Positions 49,731 through 61,730 of a DNA stretch of 64,000 nucleotides are shown in pieces. How positions within the stretch are numbered: the first letter of the stretch is position 1; each line of letters opens with the position of its first letter. The DNA lies in assembly GCA_023213395.1 (NCBI GenBank), contig CM041465.1:65107741-65171740 (forward strand), written 5' to 3'. Position numbers and translations under genes: made by a program. The DNA is from Cycas panzhihuaensis (taxonomy: Eukaryota; Cycadophyta). The notes under the pieces were generated by a model. The model had not been told where the DNA came from and ran no database searches. It was given only the letters and a program-made list of their open reading frames with translations.

Positions 49731-49829
49731 GATGCCTTGGATATGGAAGATATGTTTTCCTGAGAGGGAATTATCAACAGGTTAACTAATAGGATTGGGA
49801 AGAGGAACGTCCACCATGATCTCAGGGAC

Positions 49830-50762
49830 AATCATGCCTTTCTTAGATTTCTTATTAATCACCTACAAATCAAATTCTTGATGTAACAAAGACCACTTAC
49901 ATAACTGACCAATAAGGTTAGACTTGGTAAGTAAATACCTTATAGGATCTAATTAGATAATAAGGTGGACCATGTTTCCAAGGAGGTAGTGGCATAGCTT
50001 CTTAGTAGAGAAAACTAAAGTAAGGCACTCTTTTTAAGGAAAGGGATAGTGAAGCTCAACCACCATGAGGGCCCTACTAATAAAGTAGATAGCCCTTTCT
50101 CTACTAAAATCATCCTCTTGTGCTAGCATCCCTACTAATGATTCCTTTGTAGATGAAGTATATAAAATGAATGGTTTGTCAAACCTTGGTGGTATAAGAA
50201 CTATAGTGGAAACTAAGGCTTACTTCAACTTATTAAAAGACTCTTGAACTTGAGGAGTCCATAATAATTCAGTATCTTTCTTTCAAAGATTAGTGATGGG
50301 CTTAGTATCTAATAAGGTGAAATCAGTAATAAAACATGTTAGAAAACCAAGCATACCTAGAAAAGATTTAATCTACTTTTAAGTCTTAGGGGGATGCATT
50401 TAGACAATAGCCTCAACGTTTTTGGGATCAATTCTAATCCTATCTTGAGAAATAATGTTTCCTAATATCTTTCTTATTGTAATGATAAAAACACATTTAC
50501 AGGGGTTGAGGCACAAGTGATATCTCTTACACCTTTTGAAAATGGTTCTTAAATCATGTAAATGATCAGACCTTTTACGTGAAAGGGCAAGCATATCACC
50601 CAAATATATGGCAATAATATTACTAATCAAGTTATAAAAAATATGGACCATAGCCCTTTGATACATCATAGTAGTATTCTTTAATCCAAATGGCATGACA
50701 TTATAGATGAAGATACCCTAAGGAGTGGCGAAAGTGGTCTTGTGGAAATCGTGAGGTATGAT
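49830..50762 (-). pseudogene. RNase H and C-terminal half of reverse transcriptase, copy C
   Basis: The open piece 50696-50400 starts MPFGLKNTTMMYQRAM and continues to IYLGDMLALSRKR: the first Asp of the catalytic pair is Gly. LNPCKCVF and DRIRIDPKNVEAI follow. The gypsy RNase H is at about 50200-49840. The N-terminal half of the RT (the part with PKDxFPLP and MDGxSGYN in A) is missing; the second gypsy fragment sits in its place. Confidence 0.8.
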
Positions 50763-51814
50763 TGATCCCAAAAGAGCTTAGTTGGTGAAGAAGTTAATTA
50801 TCAACCTTTTCTCCTTGAGATCCTAGGAGTTAGTGTAGAAATCTCAATAACATCAAAACAACAATGAGCCTATGAAAGGAAAATTCTACACCAAATAATT
50901 TATTCTTGGAATTGATCCAAAAGTATGAGAAATAATACTTTTATTAAACCATGAAAATCTCCATTTAATGGTGGAGAAATCAACTAGCCAAAGAATGGTA
51001 AAATTACAAGGAATAAATGTTACAATTATACCATAAGGGGGACTCCAACCCTCCAAATGCCTCTCCAAGGATGCTTCCCAAGTCAAGTCTCCAAGAACCA
51101 CCTCTCCAACCTGTATAAGGGCTCAATTTATAGAAAGAAACCTGAATTTCATGTTTAACAAGTGGCAATCATGCAAGTATAACCACTAACCACCAGAATG
51201 CATGTTGTCCAAGTGGCCTTCATACAATTCTTAAAAAGTTACAGATTGTAATAGATCTTAACATACTCCAATTTGGCTCAAATTTGGTACACCTATAGGA
51301 ACACATGTCCCCTCATCTTCCTCAAATTTTTAGCTCATTTGGATGTCATTTGACTGAATTTTTATTCATTTAATAATAATATGTATTTGCTATTTTTCTA
51401 CTGTCCAAGTGGCCTTCATGCAATTCTTAAATGTTTCACCTTCTAACTACCCTTAACGGACTCCAATTCAGCTCAAATTTTTTACACGTATAGGAACACA
51501 TGTCTCCTCCACTTACTCAAAATTTTAGCTCATTTTGATGTCATTAGCTATGTTTATATTCATATAATTATAATATATATTTTCTATTTTTTCTCGCTAG
51601 TCATGGATTAATTTTTATGCAAAGACAAGGCTTGAACTCTAATCAAATGATATTTTCTGAACCCCACCTTTTGTACACATCTATTGGGATGTGTCTTATC
51701 CCTTTAAACAAAATTTCATAGAATTTTGATACCATTTGGCCATATCTCTTTTAGTTATGCCAATGCCTAGCATTTTCCGCATCCTGTAAACATATGGTAG
51801 ATCCTCCTGGATCA
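50763..51814 (-). repeat. 3' LTR of the nested gypsy fragment
   Basis: The ends are TGATCC and GGATCA, a perfect 6-bp inverted terminal repeat beginning TG and ending CA. On the right lies TAGCTCCCCCTTCCTTGG, a polypurine tract on the element's sense strand. The LTR is 1,052 bp and includes an internal 196-bp direct duplication (51206 and 51402). Confidence 0.8.
51206..51597. repeat. 196-bp direct duplication inside the LTR
   Basis: TGTCCAAGTGGCCTTCATrC begins at 51206 and again at 51402. The copies also share GCTCAAATTT and TATAGGAACACATGTC. They are diverged, so the duplication is not recent. Confidence 0.8.
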
Positions 51815-51855
51815 TAGCTCCCCCTTCCTTGGAAAATAGCCAACTCCTGTTTGGC

Positions 51856-52375
51856 TTAGAATTGGAGATGGGGGAAGTGTTGTTCTCCTTGTTTCCTACC
51901 AAACCACTTGGCCTTACTAGGTAATTGCCCTGCTACTCCAATCCTGAAAGATTCATGTGTCTTATGTCTTGTTTTGGTAGATTTTCTCTCCAAGATACAA
52001 TCTTCCTTGAGAGGCTCCTCACTTTCCAAATACAAATCATCAATCAAGGTAAAGTGAACTGGTCATGTTCCTCATCTAGCATGGAGGGCTCAAAGAGTTT
52101 TAAGTATTCAGCATTTACTACTGAATATATTTGCATATAAGGTGGAAGATCAAGTTGGAAAGCATTGCCACCTACTTTTCTCAAAATCTTGAATGGTCCA
52201 TACCTTATAGGTTTGCATTTCTTACCTTCTCCTTTTAACCTCTCCTTGCTCAAGTATAACCATACTAAATCTCCTTCTTGGAAAGTACACTCTTGCCTAT
52301 GCTTTTCATGTATTTCCTTGTACTTTTGTTGAGTCCTTAGAAGTTGATCATGTGAAAACCTTAGTTGTATACTCA
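51856..52375 (-). pseudogene. Integrase C-terminus of the nested gypsy element
   Basis: The open frame 52424-52044 enters from copy C and from about 52375 reads FSHDQLLRTQQKYKEIHEKH, then FQEGDLVWLYLSKERL, YGPFKILRKVGGNAFQLDLP and AEYLKLFEPS, the usual gypsy integrase C-terminal barrel region. A second frame (52047-51856) adds LKEDCILERKSTKTR and LPSKAKWFGRK, typical of the pol end of several gypsy clades. It is not Tat-like. I do not assign a clade. The catalytic core is missing. Confidence 0.8.
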
Positions 52376-53640
52376 AGGCCTTGCATATCTTTATAGTCCC
52401 ACGTGAAAACTGAGTAGAACTCATGGAAGAGATCCTTAAACTAAGCGATCTATTAGGGAGTACAACTACCTCCTAACTTGATAATTTTAGGAATATCCTC
52501 TATCTCCAAATCTATATCAATAATTTGTTCCATAAACATTGCATTCCCTTCCTTGAAATAAGGAGGGTTAGGCTCAATTGAAGAAATAACCTCCTAGGGT
52601 TGAGAATGATTAACTATAAATTTTGAGAAGCTTAACTTATGATGTCCATGAGGGAAACGAGGAGATGAACCTGTTAGATGCTCTATGATCACCTCATCAT
52701 TTTCAAAATGGTTTAAATAAAAGAGGTCGATAAGGTAAAGGCTTTTAGATTTCAAAGTAGATAGAGTGAAAGGTGAAAGAGGACCAACCAAAGATCTTGG
52801 ACAAGTGGGTATAAACTCCATGACTGAAGAAACATGAGAAAAGTAGATAGACCTATCAACAAACTCCCAAACTAAGGAAAAAAACTTGGTTAAACTCTTA
52901 ATGATTTATACCATAGTCACAATCAAACCAAGATATCAGGATGAGGGAAGATAGTGAAGGATCCACATGAGGATAGGTAGGAAAGAAGATGGTGGTGATG
53001 GAATTAACTTCCTATACCATAGTGGAGGCATCATGACTATTTTGATATTATTAAGTAAATCAGTATCTTCACCCCCTAATTCTAGGTCTAGGTGTCAATG
53101 TAACAACATCTTCCTCTCATGTCTATTCAACCATATCTTAAAGAAAGAAGAGTGAGAGAAAGGTGGGTGAACACTAACATATGAATCATGCACAATTTAA
53201 CTCAAAGAAGTAGTAACTAAATGAGTGGTAATGGAAGGAACCATTGGATTTGCCCCTAAGGGCAAGCATAAAACCTATGTGAAATAAGCCTAAATAAGAG
53301 GGAAGATGCTTATGCTAGCAAGCCAAATTAGAGGCGGACCTTAATGAGATAAGATAGAGTGATAATCTAATTCTTCATCATAAATGGAAGAAGAAGAAAC
53401 TAGAGAGAAATCAATAAATTTGGAGGAATAAGAGTAGGTGAGGAGCCTAATGACAAAGGAATAACTTCAATTAAATCCACATCCTTTATCTCTAGTTGGG
53501 TAGAAGGGGCTTCAATAGCAAAGTACTAGTCTAAACTAAGTAATTAAAAGAAATACTCTACAAAATTAGAGGATTGACTAGGTTCTAAAAAAGTCTCAAT
53601 AAGAGGAACTGATTGCTTAATAGGTTTGGGCTTTCACTTA
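52376..53640 (-). pseudogene. Protease-RT spacer of copy C
   Basis: The open piece 52821-52594 (LYLIDLFYLNHFENDEVIIEHL, then PRFPHGHHKL) matches copy B 29770-29570 closely. The rest is readable only by comparison. No known domain. Confidence 0.5.
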
Positions 53641-53644
53641 ACAA

Positions 53645-54010
53645 CCTTCAATTATCCCTCATTGATGAACCTAAGTTCACCAAAGAGAGAGGAATAAACC
53701 ATTTCCATTTGGGTGATCCATGTTCTACCTAAAAGTATATTATATTCTAAGTCTAGATTGATGATGGGAAGCTCGGTAAGAACCATCTTTTCTTCCAATG
53801 TTACAGAAAGAGTAACTTGACCTAAGAGCACATTCTGATTCTTATTATACTCTTGGAAAATCCACTTGCATGGGTCAAAAATAGAAATCTCTAGATCCTC
53901 AATAAGATGAAGAAGTATTATATTAATGGATGATCCCTTATCAATAATAACTTGCTTCATATTGATATCTTCCTCTATAATCCCGATGTAAAATGGGGGC
54001 ATATCATTTG
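53645..54010 (-). pseudogene. Aspartic protease of copy C (longest open version)
   Basis: Open for 116 codons (54002-53652): MPPFYIGIIEEDINMKQ, VIIDKGSSIN at the active site (Lys after the catalytic Asp), LPIINLDLEYNILLGRTWIT. The YN.LLGR.W segment is the conserved C-terminal protease motif of gypsy elements. It ends with the MEMVYSSLFGELRFI block. Confidence 0.8.
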
Positions 54011-54109
54011 GTGCATGGGTAGACTAACTAGATAAGATAGCAAGGTCAAAAGAAAGAACGGAAATGGATGAAGAAACTACCTTAGGAACTCCCAATGCAT
54101 CAAATAGAA

Positions 54110-56634
54110 ATTAACATTGCTCAGGGTAACACTTTAGAAAATTAATAACCAATATACCTGCCAAAATGGTCCTTAATTCTTCCACCAAAGAGAAAGATCC
54201 ATCCTTTAAATAAGAGGGAATGGACCTAAACCTAATGGGATGAGGGGGTACTAGAGGTAAAGAGTTAGGATTCCTTGCCATCAAATCATCAAATGATTTG
54301 GATAGACTTGCACTCTTTATATTCTCCACCATATTTATGGTTCTCTTGGTGCCCCCACCTTTGGGAGGTAGGTGAGATTGATTATTATTTCTTTTTGTTA
54401 GAGCATTTGTAGGAGTGATGGTCTTCTTTAATGAATTAGAACTTGAAGGTTCACCTTCATCATCTTGCACCTACATTTCTTTACCTTTACCATCTTTACT
54501 TATCTTCTTATTATATTAAGGCAACAGATCCTTATGGATCATCTAGTCTTGAGATGATTTAGAAGAGTAGCTTGTTTAGACACTCATATTTTAAGTTATA
54601 TTTTAAATTGTTTAGCACTCACTTCTATCACATGCATCTATTTGATGATGTCACCACCATTTTATCTTTCTAAAGGAAAGAGGTGGGGTGGAGCTTGTTT
54701 CTTCCTCCCCTCAATAAGGTGAATAACTTTGGTTTATTGGGAAGGCTGACTCTAAGAAGGAGTATCAATACATAATTTAGTATTGATTACATATTCTAAT
54801 GATCTAATTGAAGAAGTCAAATGATTATAAATGGGTTCAAGATTGGAGGCCTTTATGGTTTGAACTATTTCTTTAGAAGGCATAGATTTCCCAACCTTCT
54901 TAATGCCTACTTTAATTTCAAATGTTTCTAAGGCTAAACATTAATCAACTACTTCTTCATACAATTAAGGGCCCAACTTTAAAGATTTTAAGTGCACGTG
55001 AGGCCTCAATGCATTAGTAAATAGATTGAATAATAAATTAGAGTCAAGATATGAGTGACAAGTATGTACCTAGTCTTAAAACCTCCTAATAAAGTCCCTT
55101 GATATCTCATCATGATTCTACTTAATAGCCAACAAAGATTTAATACCTAACTCAAATGGCCTCACTATATCAAAATAGTTGATAAAGGAGTCAACTAATT
55201 GTTTAAACGAGAGAATGGAAATTGAGAGGAGATGATAAAACCACTTCAAGGCATTACCTTGAAGTGATTTACGAAATAGGCATATCATGACATAATTGTA
55301 TGGCATGAAATCCATGCAAGCAAGTGCAAATACCTATATATGGGAGGTGGTGACTTAAGAAGAATCACCAAAAAATTTAGGCAACTCGAGAAGAAAAGGA
55401 GGGCGTAGGTGACAATAAGACCTCGCATGGAAAAGGAGACTTCATATAATCTAAGAAAGGTCTCCTTGGCCTCAACATAGTAGGACATTAAGGTAAGGAT
55501 GAAAGATGTAAAGTAGATGAGTGGATGGGTTATTGTAATTATGGTTATTATTACAAAACATCATTCAGTAGAAGAGTAGATGGAGGAATAAACCACACTA
55601 TGGGGTTAACCATAGAGTTAGTTTGAGGTATAAGGTATTGAAGGAAATTTGGACTAAAGGTGTAGAAAGGATTAGGTTGTGGAGTAGGTCTAAAAATATG
55701 TGTAAAAGACGTGGGATTGAAAATCCTCAAAGGCTGTAATTAACTTGTTAAAGCATGAGGATGAGCTGAATGAGTGAGAAACATACTGCAAAGAGGAAAC
55801 CATGTTAGATTCCTTAGGAGATAGTGGGAAAGGTCTAACACCATGGGATCAAATGATATGTGATGTATGAGAGGGTAATTAAGTGGTATAGGAAATAGAA
55901 TGAGAAGAGGCAATCCTAATGGAATAAGAATAAATCAGCCTTAAACTAGGTAAATCCATAACTACTTGACTAGAAGTGGATACATGGATAGAACTAGGGT
56001 TACTATGAGCAATAATGGTAGTATTACCTCCATAGGTAGAAGGTATAGAATGAGGCAAGTGAATGCAAACTTGTTGCCTAGAAGGAGATTGATAAGGATG
56101 AGAATGAGTTGATTTATAGTCATCAACTTCCTCATAGCTTAGTGAGGGAGGATAAGAAGGATGAGAAGACCAAACAACATTAGGTAGGGACTCTACCTTG
56201 ATTGACTCATAGTCTTCACGTAAGGGATCAATTTAAAGATGTTGTATTAAAGATGACATGGTATGAGTCTCCAGGTAAAATGGGTCATGGTAACCAAGCA
56301 TATGTAGTGGGGTAGGCATCCTAATAAGAACAGGCTCAAAAAAAGATGGACATAGTTGACCCAAAGGTTATTCTTCTTATATGAAAGAACGATCCACAAA
56401 ACAAGAATCATCGAGATATTAAGAAGGTTCTAAATATCCCTTCTCCACTAGTATGTTGTATAATTGGGTTAAATTTTTAGGAGGATGAATATATATGTCT
56501 TATGCTTGAATTTCTGAAAATTCAATATAGGATGATGAAACATCATGACCAAAGTATAATGGATGCACTTAAGAATTAGGCAGAAGGCCTTGGAGTCTCA
56601 ACGAGCACTTAGGGATTGGTGTTACCTTTTCCAT
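54110..56634 (-). pseudogene. Gag of copy C (broken)
   Basis: The ATG complement is at 56632-56634 (MEKVTPIPKCSLRL). The capsid-like domain at 55315-55118 is open: MICLFRKSLQGNALKWFYHL, then FKQLVDSFINYFD, matching the retrotransposon gag pattern. The zinc knuckle (about 54670-54630) is badly damaged (WW stop HHQIDACDRSEC). A basic Ser/Thr-rich tail lies at 54470-54111. Confidence 0.8.
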
Positions 56635-56684
56635 AGCTTTAAATGATAATAAATGGTAGTTTCTTAGTATGGTCACTAGAAAGA

Positions 56685-56930
56685 TGGTTAGAAATTCTTA
56701 GCAGGACCTAAACTAAATATCTCTCAATTCTTGTTTCAATTAAAATTGGGAGATATGAAGTTAAAGAAGACCTAAGGGACCATCTTTGCCTAACTCCTAA
56801 GAAGGAGTCTTCGCTGGTAGTGTCATCTAACAAAGTATAAATGGATGTGACAAAAGACATGGATATGGAATAGGGTAGTGGAATCCACTAACCTATATGA
56901 CTTGATGAAGGAGTTCTAAGTTCACTCCAC
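56685..56930 (-). repeat. 5' LTR of copy C, truncated
   Basis: Begins TGGTTAGAAATTCTTAGCAG and pairs with 34110-34345. It breaks off after GGAGTTCTAAGTT; the next bases CACTCCACTCTC have no counterpart in any LTR here. Confidence 0.8.
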
Positions 56931-57100
56931 TCTCACCTTTCACACAGGAGAGTGCACACTCCACTACCATTACTTTACACATGTGGGGTGCTCACATGTG
57001 AAGGTAAGTGTAAGGTAAGGTTAAGTTTATTTGAGTTAAGTTATATAATATTTTATTATTGTTAGAATTCTAGTGGTTGAGGAGTTTCCCTCCTCCCCCA
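56931..57100. other. Short unassigned segment between Tat copy C and the copia element
   Basis: Not related to the Tat LTRs. It has GGAGAGTGCACACTCC (an inverted repeat), a TTATATAATATTTTATTATT stretch and a C-rich end abutting the copia LTR. Nothing else is visible. Confidence 0.5.
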
Positions 57101-57739
57101 TGTTAAGAATACAAGGTCCTAAACCTTAAACTGCCACAAGATCTAAACTATTTTATAACTAGTTATAGGAATCAGAACTAGAATTTAACATGCAAGTTCT
57201 AAACTTAGAGATAATACAATAACATGAATATGATAGCTAAACATCAAATATGCACCCGATATAACGTGGTAAAACCCTAGCAGTATGCTAGGGAAACATC
57301 CACACAGGAAAGGTATCAATCTTTATTGTCAGAAATGGAGAAAAGTACATCTCAAGAGCAAAGTACTCTCGTGAACAATAACTAGTAGCCTTCATCACAG
57401 TACATTACATTACATACAACATAATAAGAAAAGCCCTAAATTGGGCTACATGAGAGGGACATCCCAGGCATAAATCTCAACCATAGAATCTAGGGTATTT
57501 GTATCAAATGACCCTAATTCTCTTTACATTTTAATATGGTTTACATAGTTAATTTTTTGGATCAAGGGCTATCGTCCCCGAACCCCCTCTTAGTGGGGGT
57601 CATTGCACTCCCCCCGCACCCCCAGCCAAGGGGGGCTCCCACCCTCCTTGGAACCCCCTAAGAAAGATTAGGAGGGGAAATTGTGCCACTAACATACCAA
57701 AATTTTAGCCTCAAACTATTGTTATCATAATATCCAAGA
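57101..57739 (-). repeat. Copia 3' LTR
   Basis: 639 bp. It contains a C-rich segment (about 57577-57660) whose runs of five or six C alternate with G-runs; on either strand these could fold, and the runs are kept in the other LTR. Confidence 0.9.
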
Positions 57740-57779
57740 ATCTCCACCTTAACAACAATTTACCTAGTACCTTTCCTAA

Positions 57780-58579
57780 ACCCTTCATCATCTTTTCTGC
57801 AAGCCAAGAGAAGTCAACCACCATTTGAACTTGTCTAATGGTATTGGTTTTATGAACATATTAGCACAATTCTGATTTATGTGAATCTTCTCAAGTGCTA
57901 CTCCACCTACTTCCATAACCTATCTAACAAAATGTTACTTAAGAGCAATATGCTTTGTTCTACTATGATAAGCTGGATTCTTGGCTAAGTAAATAGCACA
58001 TTGACTGTCAAAAAATACCTTTACATTTTTTTGTCTCCTTCCAAGCTCAACCAATAGACCCTGTAACTAGATTGCTTCTTTATAAGCATGTGCTATAATA
58101 ACATATTCAGCTTTCGTAGTTGACAGTATAATTGTGCTCTGCAATTTGGACATCCAACTAATTAGACCATTTGCAAGAGTGAAAATAGAACCTGAAGTAG
58201 ACCTTCTTTTATCTAAATCTCCTATCAAGTCTGAATCTACATATCTATAAACCTAATTACCTATACCTCCAAAGGTGATGTAGTAGTCACTTGTACCTCT
58301 CAAATATTGAAACACCCATTTCACTGTAGCCCAATGTTCCTTTCCTGGATTTTCCATAAACCTGCTAACTACACTGACTACATGTGAAATATCAGGTCTT
58401 GTACATACCATGGTATACATCAAACTTCCTACTGCACTGGCATAAGGTACACGAGACATATAAACCTTTTCTTCTTTACTACTAGAACTCATATTCGAAG
58501 AAACATTGAAGTGCGAAACCAATGGGATACTCACTAGTTTCACATTTGCCATACCAAACCTAGTTAGCACCTTCTCCAC
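57780..58579 (-). pseudogene. Copia RNase H and pol end
   Basis: The open piece 58579-58253 has MEKVLTRFGMANVKLVSIPL, YASAVGSLMYTMVCTRPDI and ATVKWVFQYLRGT, the usual link from RT to RNase H. Downstream, across stops, come AEYVIIAHAYKEA, FFDSQCAIYLAKNPAYHSRT (catalytic Asp in FFDS) and RTKHI, with the end near 57790. Confidence 0.85.
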
Positions 58580-58599
58580 ATATTTTTGTTATGATAACC

Positions 58600-59241
58600 A
58601 TAACTTACCATTTTTCCTGTCTCTGTGTATCTTCATGCCTAAGATTTATTTTATAGCTCCTAGATCCTTCATATAAAAAGTCCTAGCCAATTGAGCCTTT
58701 AGCTTATTAATTTCTTTCATGTTCTTGCTTGCAACTAACATGTCATCAACATATAATACTAAGATAATGAATAAGTCATTGTCCATAAATTTAAAATAAA
58801 TGCAATAATCATATCACTTCTTTTGAAATTTTGGCTCTTCATGAAGGCATCAAACTTCTTGTACCACTGCCTAGGTGATTACTTTAGGCCATACAATGAT
58901 TTCCTAAGCCTGCAAATAAGTAATTTTCTGCCATCCTGTATAAACCCTTCCGGTTGATCCATATGGATCTCCTTATCTAAATCTCCATGTAGAAAAGTTA
59001 TTTTTACATCTAACTATTCCAGTTCCAAATCAAGAGAAGCTACTAATGCTAACAGCACTTGAATTGAAACAAGTTTGACAACTAGTGAAAAGATCTCATG
59101 AAAGTCAATACCTGCTTTTTGTGCATAGCCTTTAGACACCAATCTTGCCCTGTATTTATCAACCTTTCCATCAACATATATTTTCATCTTAAAAACCCAC
59201 CTATAACTAATAGTCTTCCTGCCATGTGGAAGTTCTACCAA
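58600..59241 (-). pseudogene. Copia reverse transcriptase (broken)
   Basis: The open part 59241-59014 reads WVFKMKIYVDGKVDKYRARL, VSKGYAQKAGIDFHEIF and LLALVASLDLELE. Beyond a stop are QLDVK-like, TFLHGDLDKEI and, at about 58760, LYVDDMLVASKN with the catalytic DD intact. It would copy the element's RNA. Confidence 0.88.
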
Positions 59242-59814
59242 GCCTCATGAATTATTTTTCTTCAATGTATTTATCTCTTCCTACATATCCCTCTTCCACA
59301 TCTCACTATGGATATCATCTACTTCTTCTTGATAACATGTAGGCTCACCATCATTAGAAACCAAAGTAATAGAAGTAGACAGGTTGTACCTATCAAGTGG
59401 ATGATTCACTCATGTAGATCTTCTAACTATTGATAGAGGAGTGTCCACATACTCCTGTAAATCTGTTGTAGATTCATCTTCAGATAGATCTTCCTACTCT
59501 TCTGATTCCAAAGATAGCTGGGTTTCAAACTTGACCTATTGATGTGCATCTTTCTCCTCCTGTTTCACTTTAATTTCTACACTATCTGATTTTAGAAAGG
59601 GAGATTCATCAAATATAACATCTTTGTTAATGGTGATTTTGTGGGCAATAGGATCCCATAACTTGTATCCCTTCACACCATCTTTATCACCATAACCAAT
59701 AAAGATACATTTCTTTGATTTTGGGTTTAACTTTGAACATTTACTTTTATTAGTCTAGGCATAAGCATCACAACTAAAAACTCTCAAATTTGAATAATCA
59801 TATGGATGTCCAGT
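59242..59814 (-). pseudogene. Copia integrase-RT linker
   Basis: Broken frames include FIGYGDKDGVKGYKLWDP (about 59710-59655), the usual segment after the copia integrase, followed by an acidic, variable stretch. No separate gene. Confidence 0.6.
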
Positions 59815-60440
59815 CTATACCTTTTCGGGAATCTTACAATCTATTGCAAGTGATGGTGATATGTTCGCTAGATAGCAAGTTGTTTGAATAGTTTCTGCCC
59901 ACAAGCCTTTCTCCACTCCACCATTACTTAGCATGCTTCTTGCCCTTTCTAAGAGTGTCCTATTCACGTGTTCAGCAATGCCATTTTGCTGTGGAGTATA
60001 GCTAATGGTCTTATGTCTTTCGATCCCAGCTTCTATGCAATAGTTCTCAAACTCCAAGGAGTTAAACTCACCTCCATTGTTAGTTCTTAAACATTTGAAT
60101 GTCTTACTAGCATTGTTCTCAACTAGAGCCTTAAACTGCTTAAATACACTGAAAACTTTAGATTTTCTTTTCAAAAAATAGACCCATACCTTCTTGGAGT
60201 AATCATCTATAAATGTGATAAAATACAATGATCCTCCACAAGATATTTTAGGGGTTGGTCCCCATACATCTGAATGTATATAATCCAGAATGCCTTTACT
60301 AATATGACTCCCTACTTTACACCTGAGTCTATACTGTTTTCCAAAAATATAATGTTTACAGAAAGTAAATTTAAAAATTGTAAGTTAAGAAGTAACTTAT
60401 GGTTTATCAGCACCTTAAGTCCTTTTTCACTCATGTGCCT
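59815..60440 (-). pseudogene. Copia integrase
   Basis: The pre-integrase zinc segment WHHKLRHMSEKGL is at about 60435. The core, open 60228-59815, has FITFIDDYSKKVWVYFLKRK (first Asp), CLRTNNGGEFNSLEF (the second Asp of LRTDNGGEF is Asn) and YTPQQNGIAEHVNRTLLERA (Glu kept). One missing catalytic Asp is enough to inactivate it. The change is GAC/GAT to AAC/AAT, a C-to-T on the plus strand. Confidence 0.9.
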
Positions 60441-60458
60441 AAGTTTATGATGCCATAC

Positions 60459-60905
60459 CTAAGTTAGATCTTTTGCAGTATTTAATATTGTAGCTACTTG
60501 GCTGACATCTGTACTTCCCACTAAAATGTAAAGATTTCCTTTCTTTAAGGCTTTCATAATAACTAAGGCACCCTTTGACACCTTTAGGACTCCTTCATGA
60601 ACTATATGATTAAAACCACCTGAATCTAGTTCACCTAAGGAAATCATATTCCTTTTTAGATTAGGTACATGTCTAACATTAGTTAATATTCTGACTACCC
60701 CATCAAACATCTTAATTTCGATGCTACCAATGCCCACTGTCTTATAAGAAACTTCATTTCCCATAAGCACATCACCACCATCAAGAGGTTGGTATGATGA
60801 GAACCAACTCTTGTATGGACACATGTGGTGTGAAGCACCTGAATCTAATAACCAATCATGGTGATAATGAGAAACATTACAAGCAACCAAGACATCATCA
60901 TCCAT
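60459..60905 (-). pseudogene. Copia protease segment
   Basis: Open for 148 codons: WLLDSGASHHMCPYKSWFSS (active site DSGAS), VLMGNEVSYKTVGIGSI, RHVPNLKRNMISLGELDSGG. This is the standard copia protease followed by the start of the pre-integrase region. It is the best preserved frame of the element. Confidence 0.9.
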
Positions 60906-60909
60906 ACCT

Positions 60910-61730
60910 TAATTTGACTCCACCTAATTCGCCTCCTTGGCAGGATCTTCCCTTTTCTAGAACTCCTTCCTTTTGTAGCAATCCTTCTTAAGGTTACTTG
61001 TCTTATTACAATGTCAACACCTGGGCTTACTCTTTTTGCTCTTTGACTTGGATCTCGATGTATCCCTAGAGTTTTGTCCTCTCTTAAATGTTCTACCCCT
61101 TACCGTCATAGCTTCTGGTGTGGAGGTTTCAAGACTAGATTTCCTCTGCACTTCTTCCATTAGCAAAGAACTCACAACATAATCATAATCCAATACATCT
61201 ATAGTGCTAAAACTAATTAAGGTGACAATATTATCCCAGGATTCAAGTAATGAGCATAATAAGGTAACAGCCTTGTCCTCATCCTCAATTTTAACGTCAA
61301 TACTAGTCAACTGACAAATAAGAGTATTGAAAATATTTAAATGGTTAGTAATTTTTGTACCTTCCTTCATCCATAACAAGTACAATTGCCTCTTCAGGTA
61401 GATTTAATTCGTTACTGATTTGGTCATATACAAGCCTTCCAACAGGGTCCATAATCCTACTGCTATCTCCTCCCCTATGATGTTAGACAAGACTTCATCT
61501 GCTAAGCACAATCATATTGTGCTAAGTGCCTTTTTGTCTAAGTCATCCTATTCATCATCGTTCATCCCTGCAGGTTTCTTCGATTTACCTGTAAGGGCTT
61601 TGTACAAGCCCTATTGTACAAGAATATCATGCACTTTTAACTTTCACAACTTGAAGTTGTTCTTGTAATTAAATTTCTCCACCTCAAACTTTGCACCTGC
61701 TAGTTTCACTATTTGGTGTAGAAAAGCTGA
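60910..61730 (-). pseudogene. Copia gag (broken)
   Basis: The open part 61385-61014 has LNIFNTLICQLTSIDVKIED, AVTLLCSLLESWDNIVTLIS and a basic tail (SRSKSKSKKSKPRC), the UBN2-type gag of plant copia elements. The zinc knuckle just after it (RCxHCNKTSNLKKDCYK) has Asn in place of the zinc-binding His. Confidence 0.85.

Larger units (their letters stand above)
50763..52375 (-). mobile_element. Nested 3' fragment of a different Ty3/gypsy element
   Basis: It consists of a 3' LTR (50763-51814), a polypurine junction and the C-terminal end of an integrase (to about 52375). It joins copy C at CTCAAGGCC near 52370, close to the corresponding B sequence GTCAAGGCCT at about 29342. About 350 bp of copy C (matching B 28997-29345) is gone. 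The simplest account is insertion followed by a deletion that removed the element's 5' part and adjoining host sequence. Confidence 0.8.
34110..56930 (-). mobile_element. Tat-lineage Ty3/gypsy retrotransposon, copy C, with nested insertions
   Basis: The left LTR starts at 34110 and the right LTR at 56685; both share TTrGrAATTyTTrG..AGGA.CTAAA and are closer to each other than to the LTRs of A or B. Without the LINE and the second gypsy fragment it is about 15 kb. The right LTR is cut at about 56930 in the phrase GGAGTTCTAAGTT. Confidence 0.85.
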
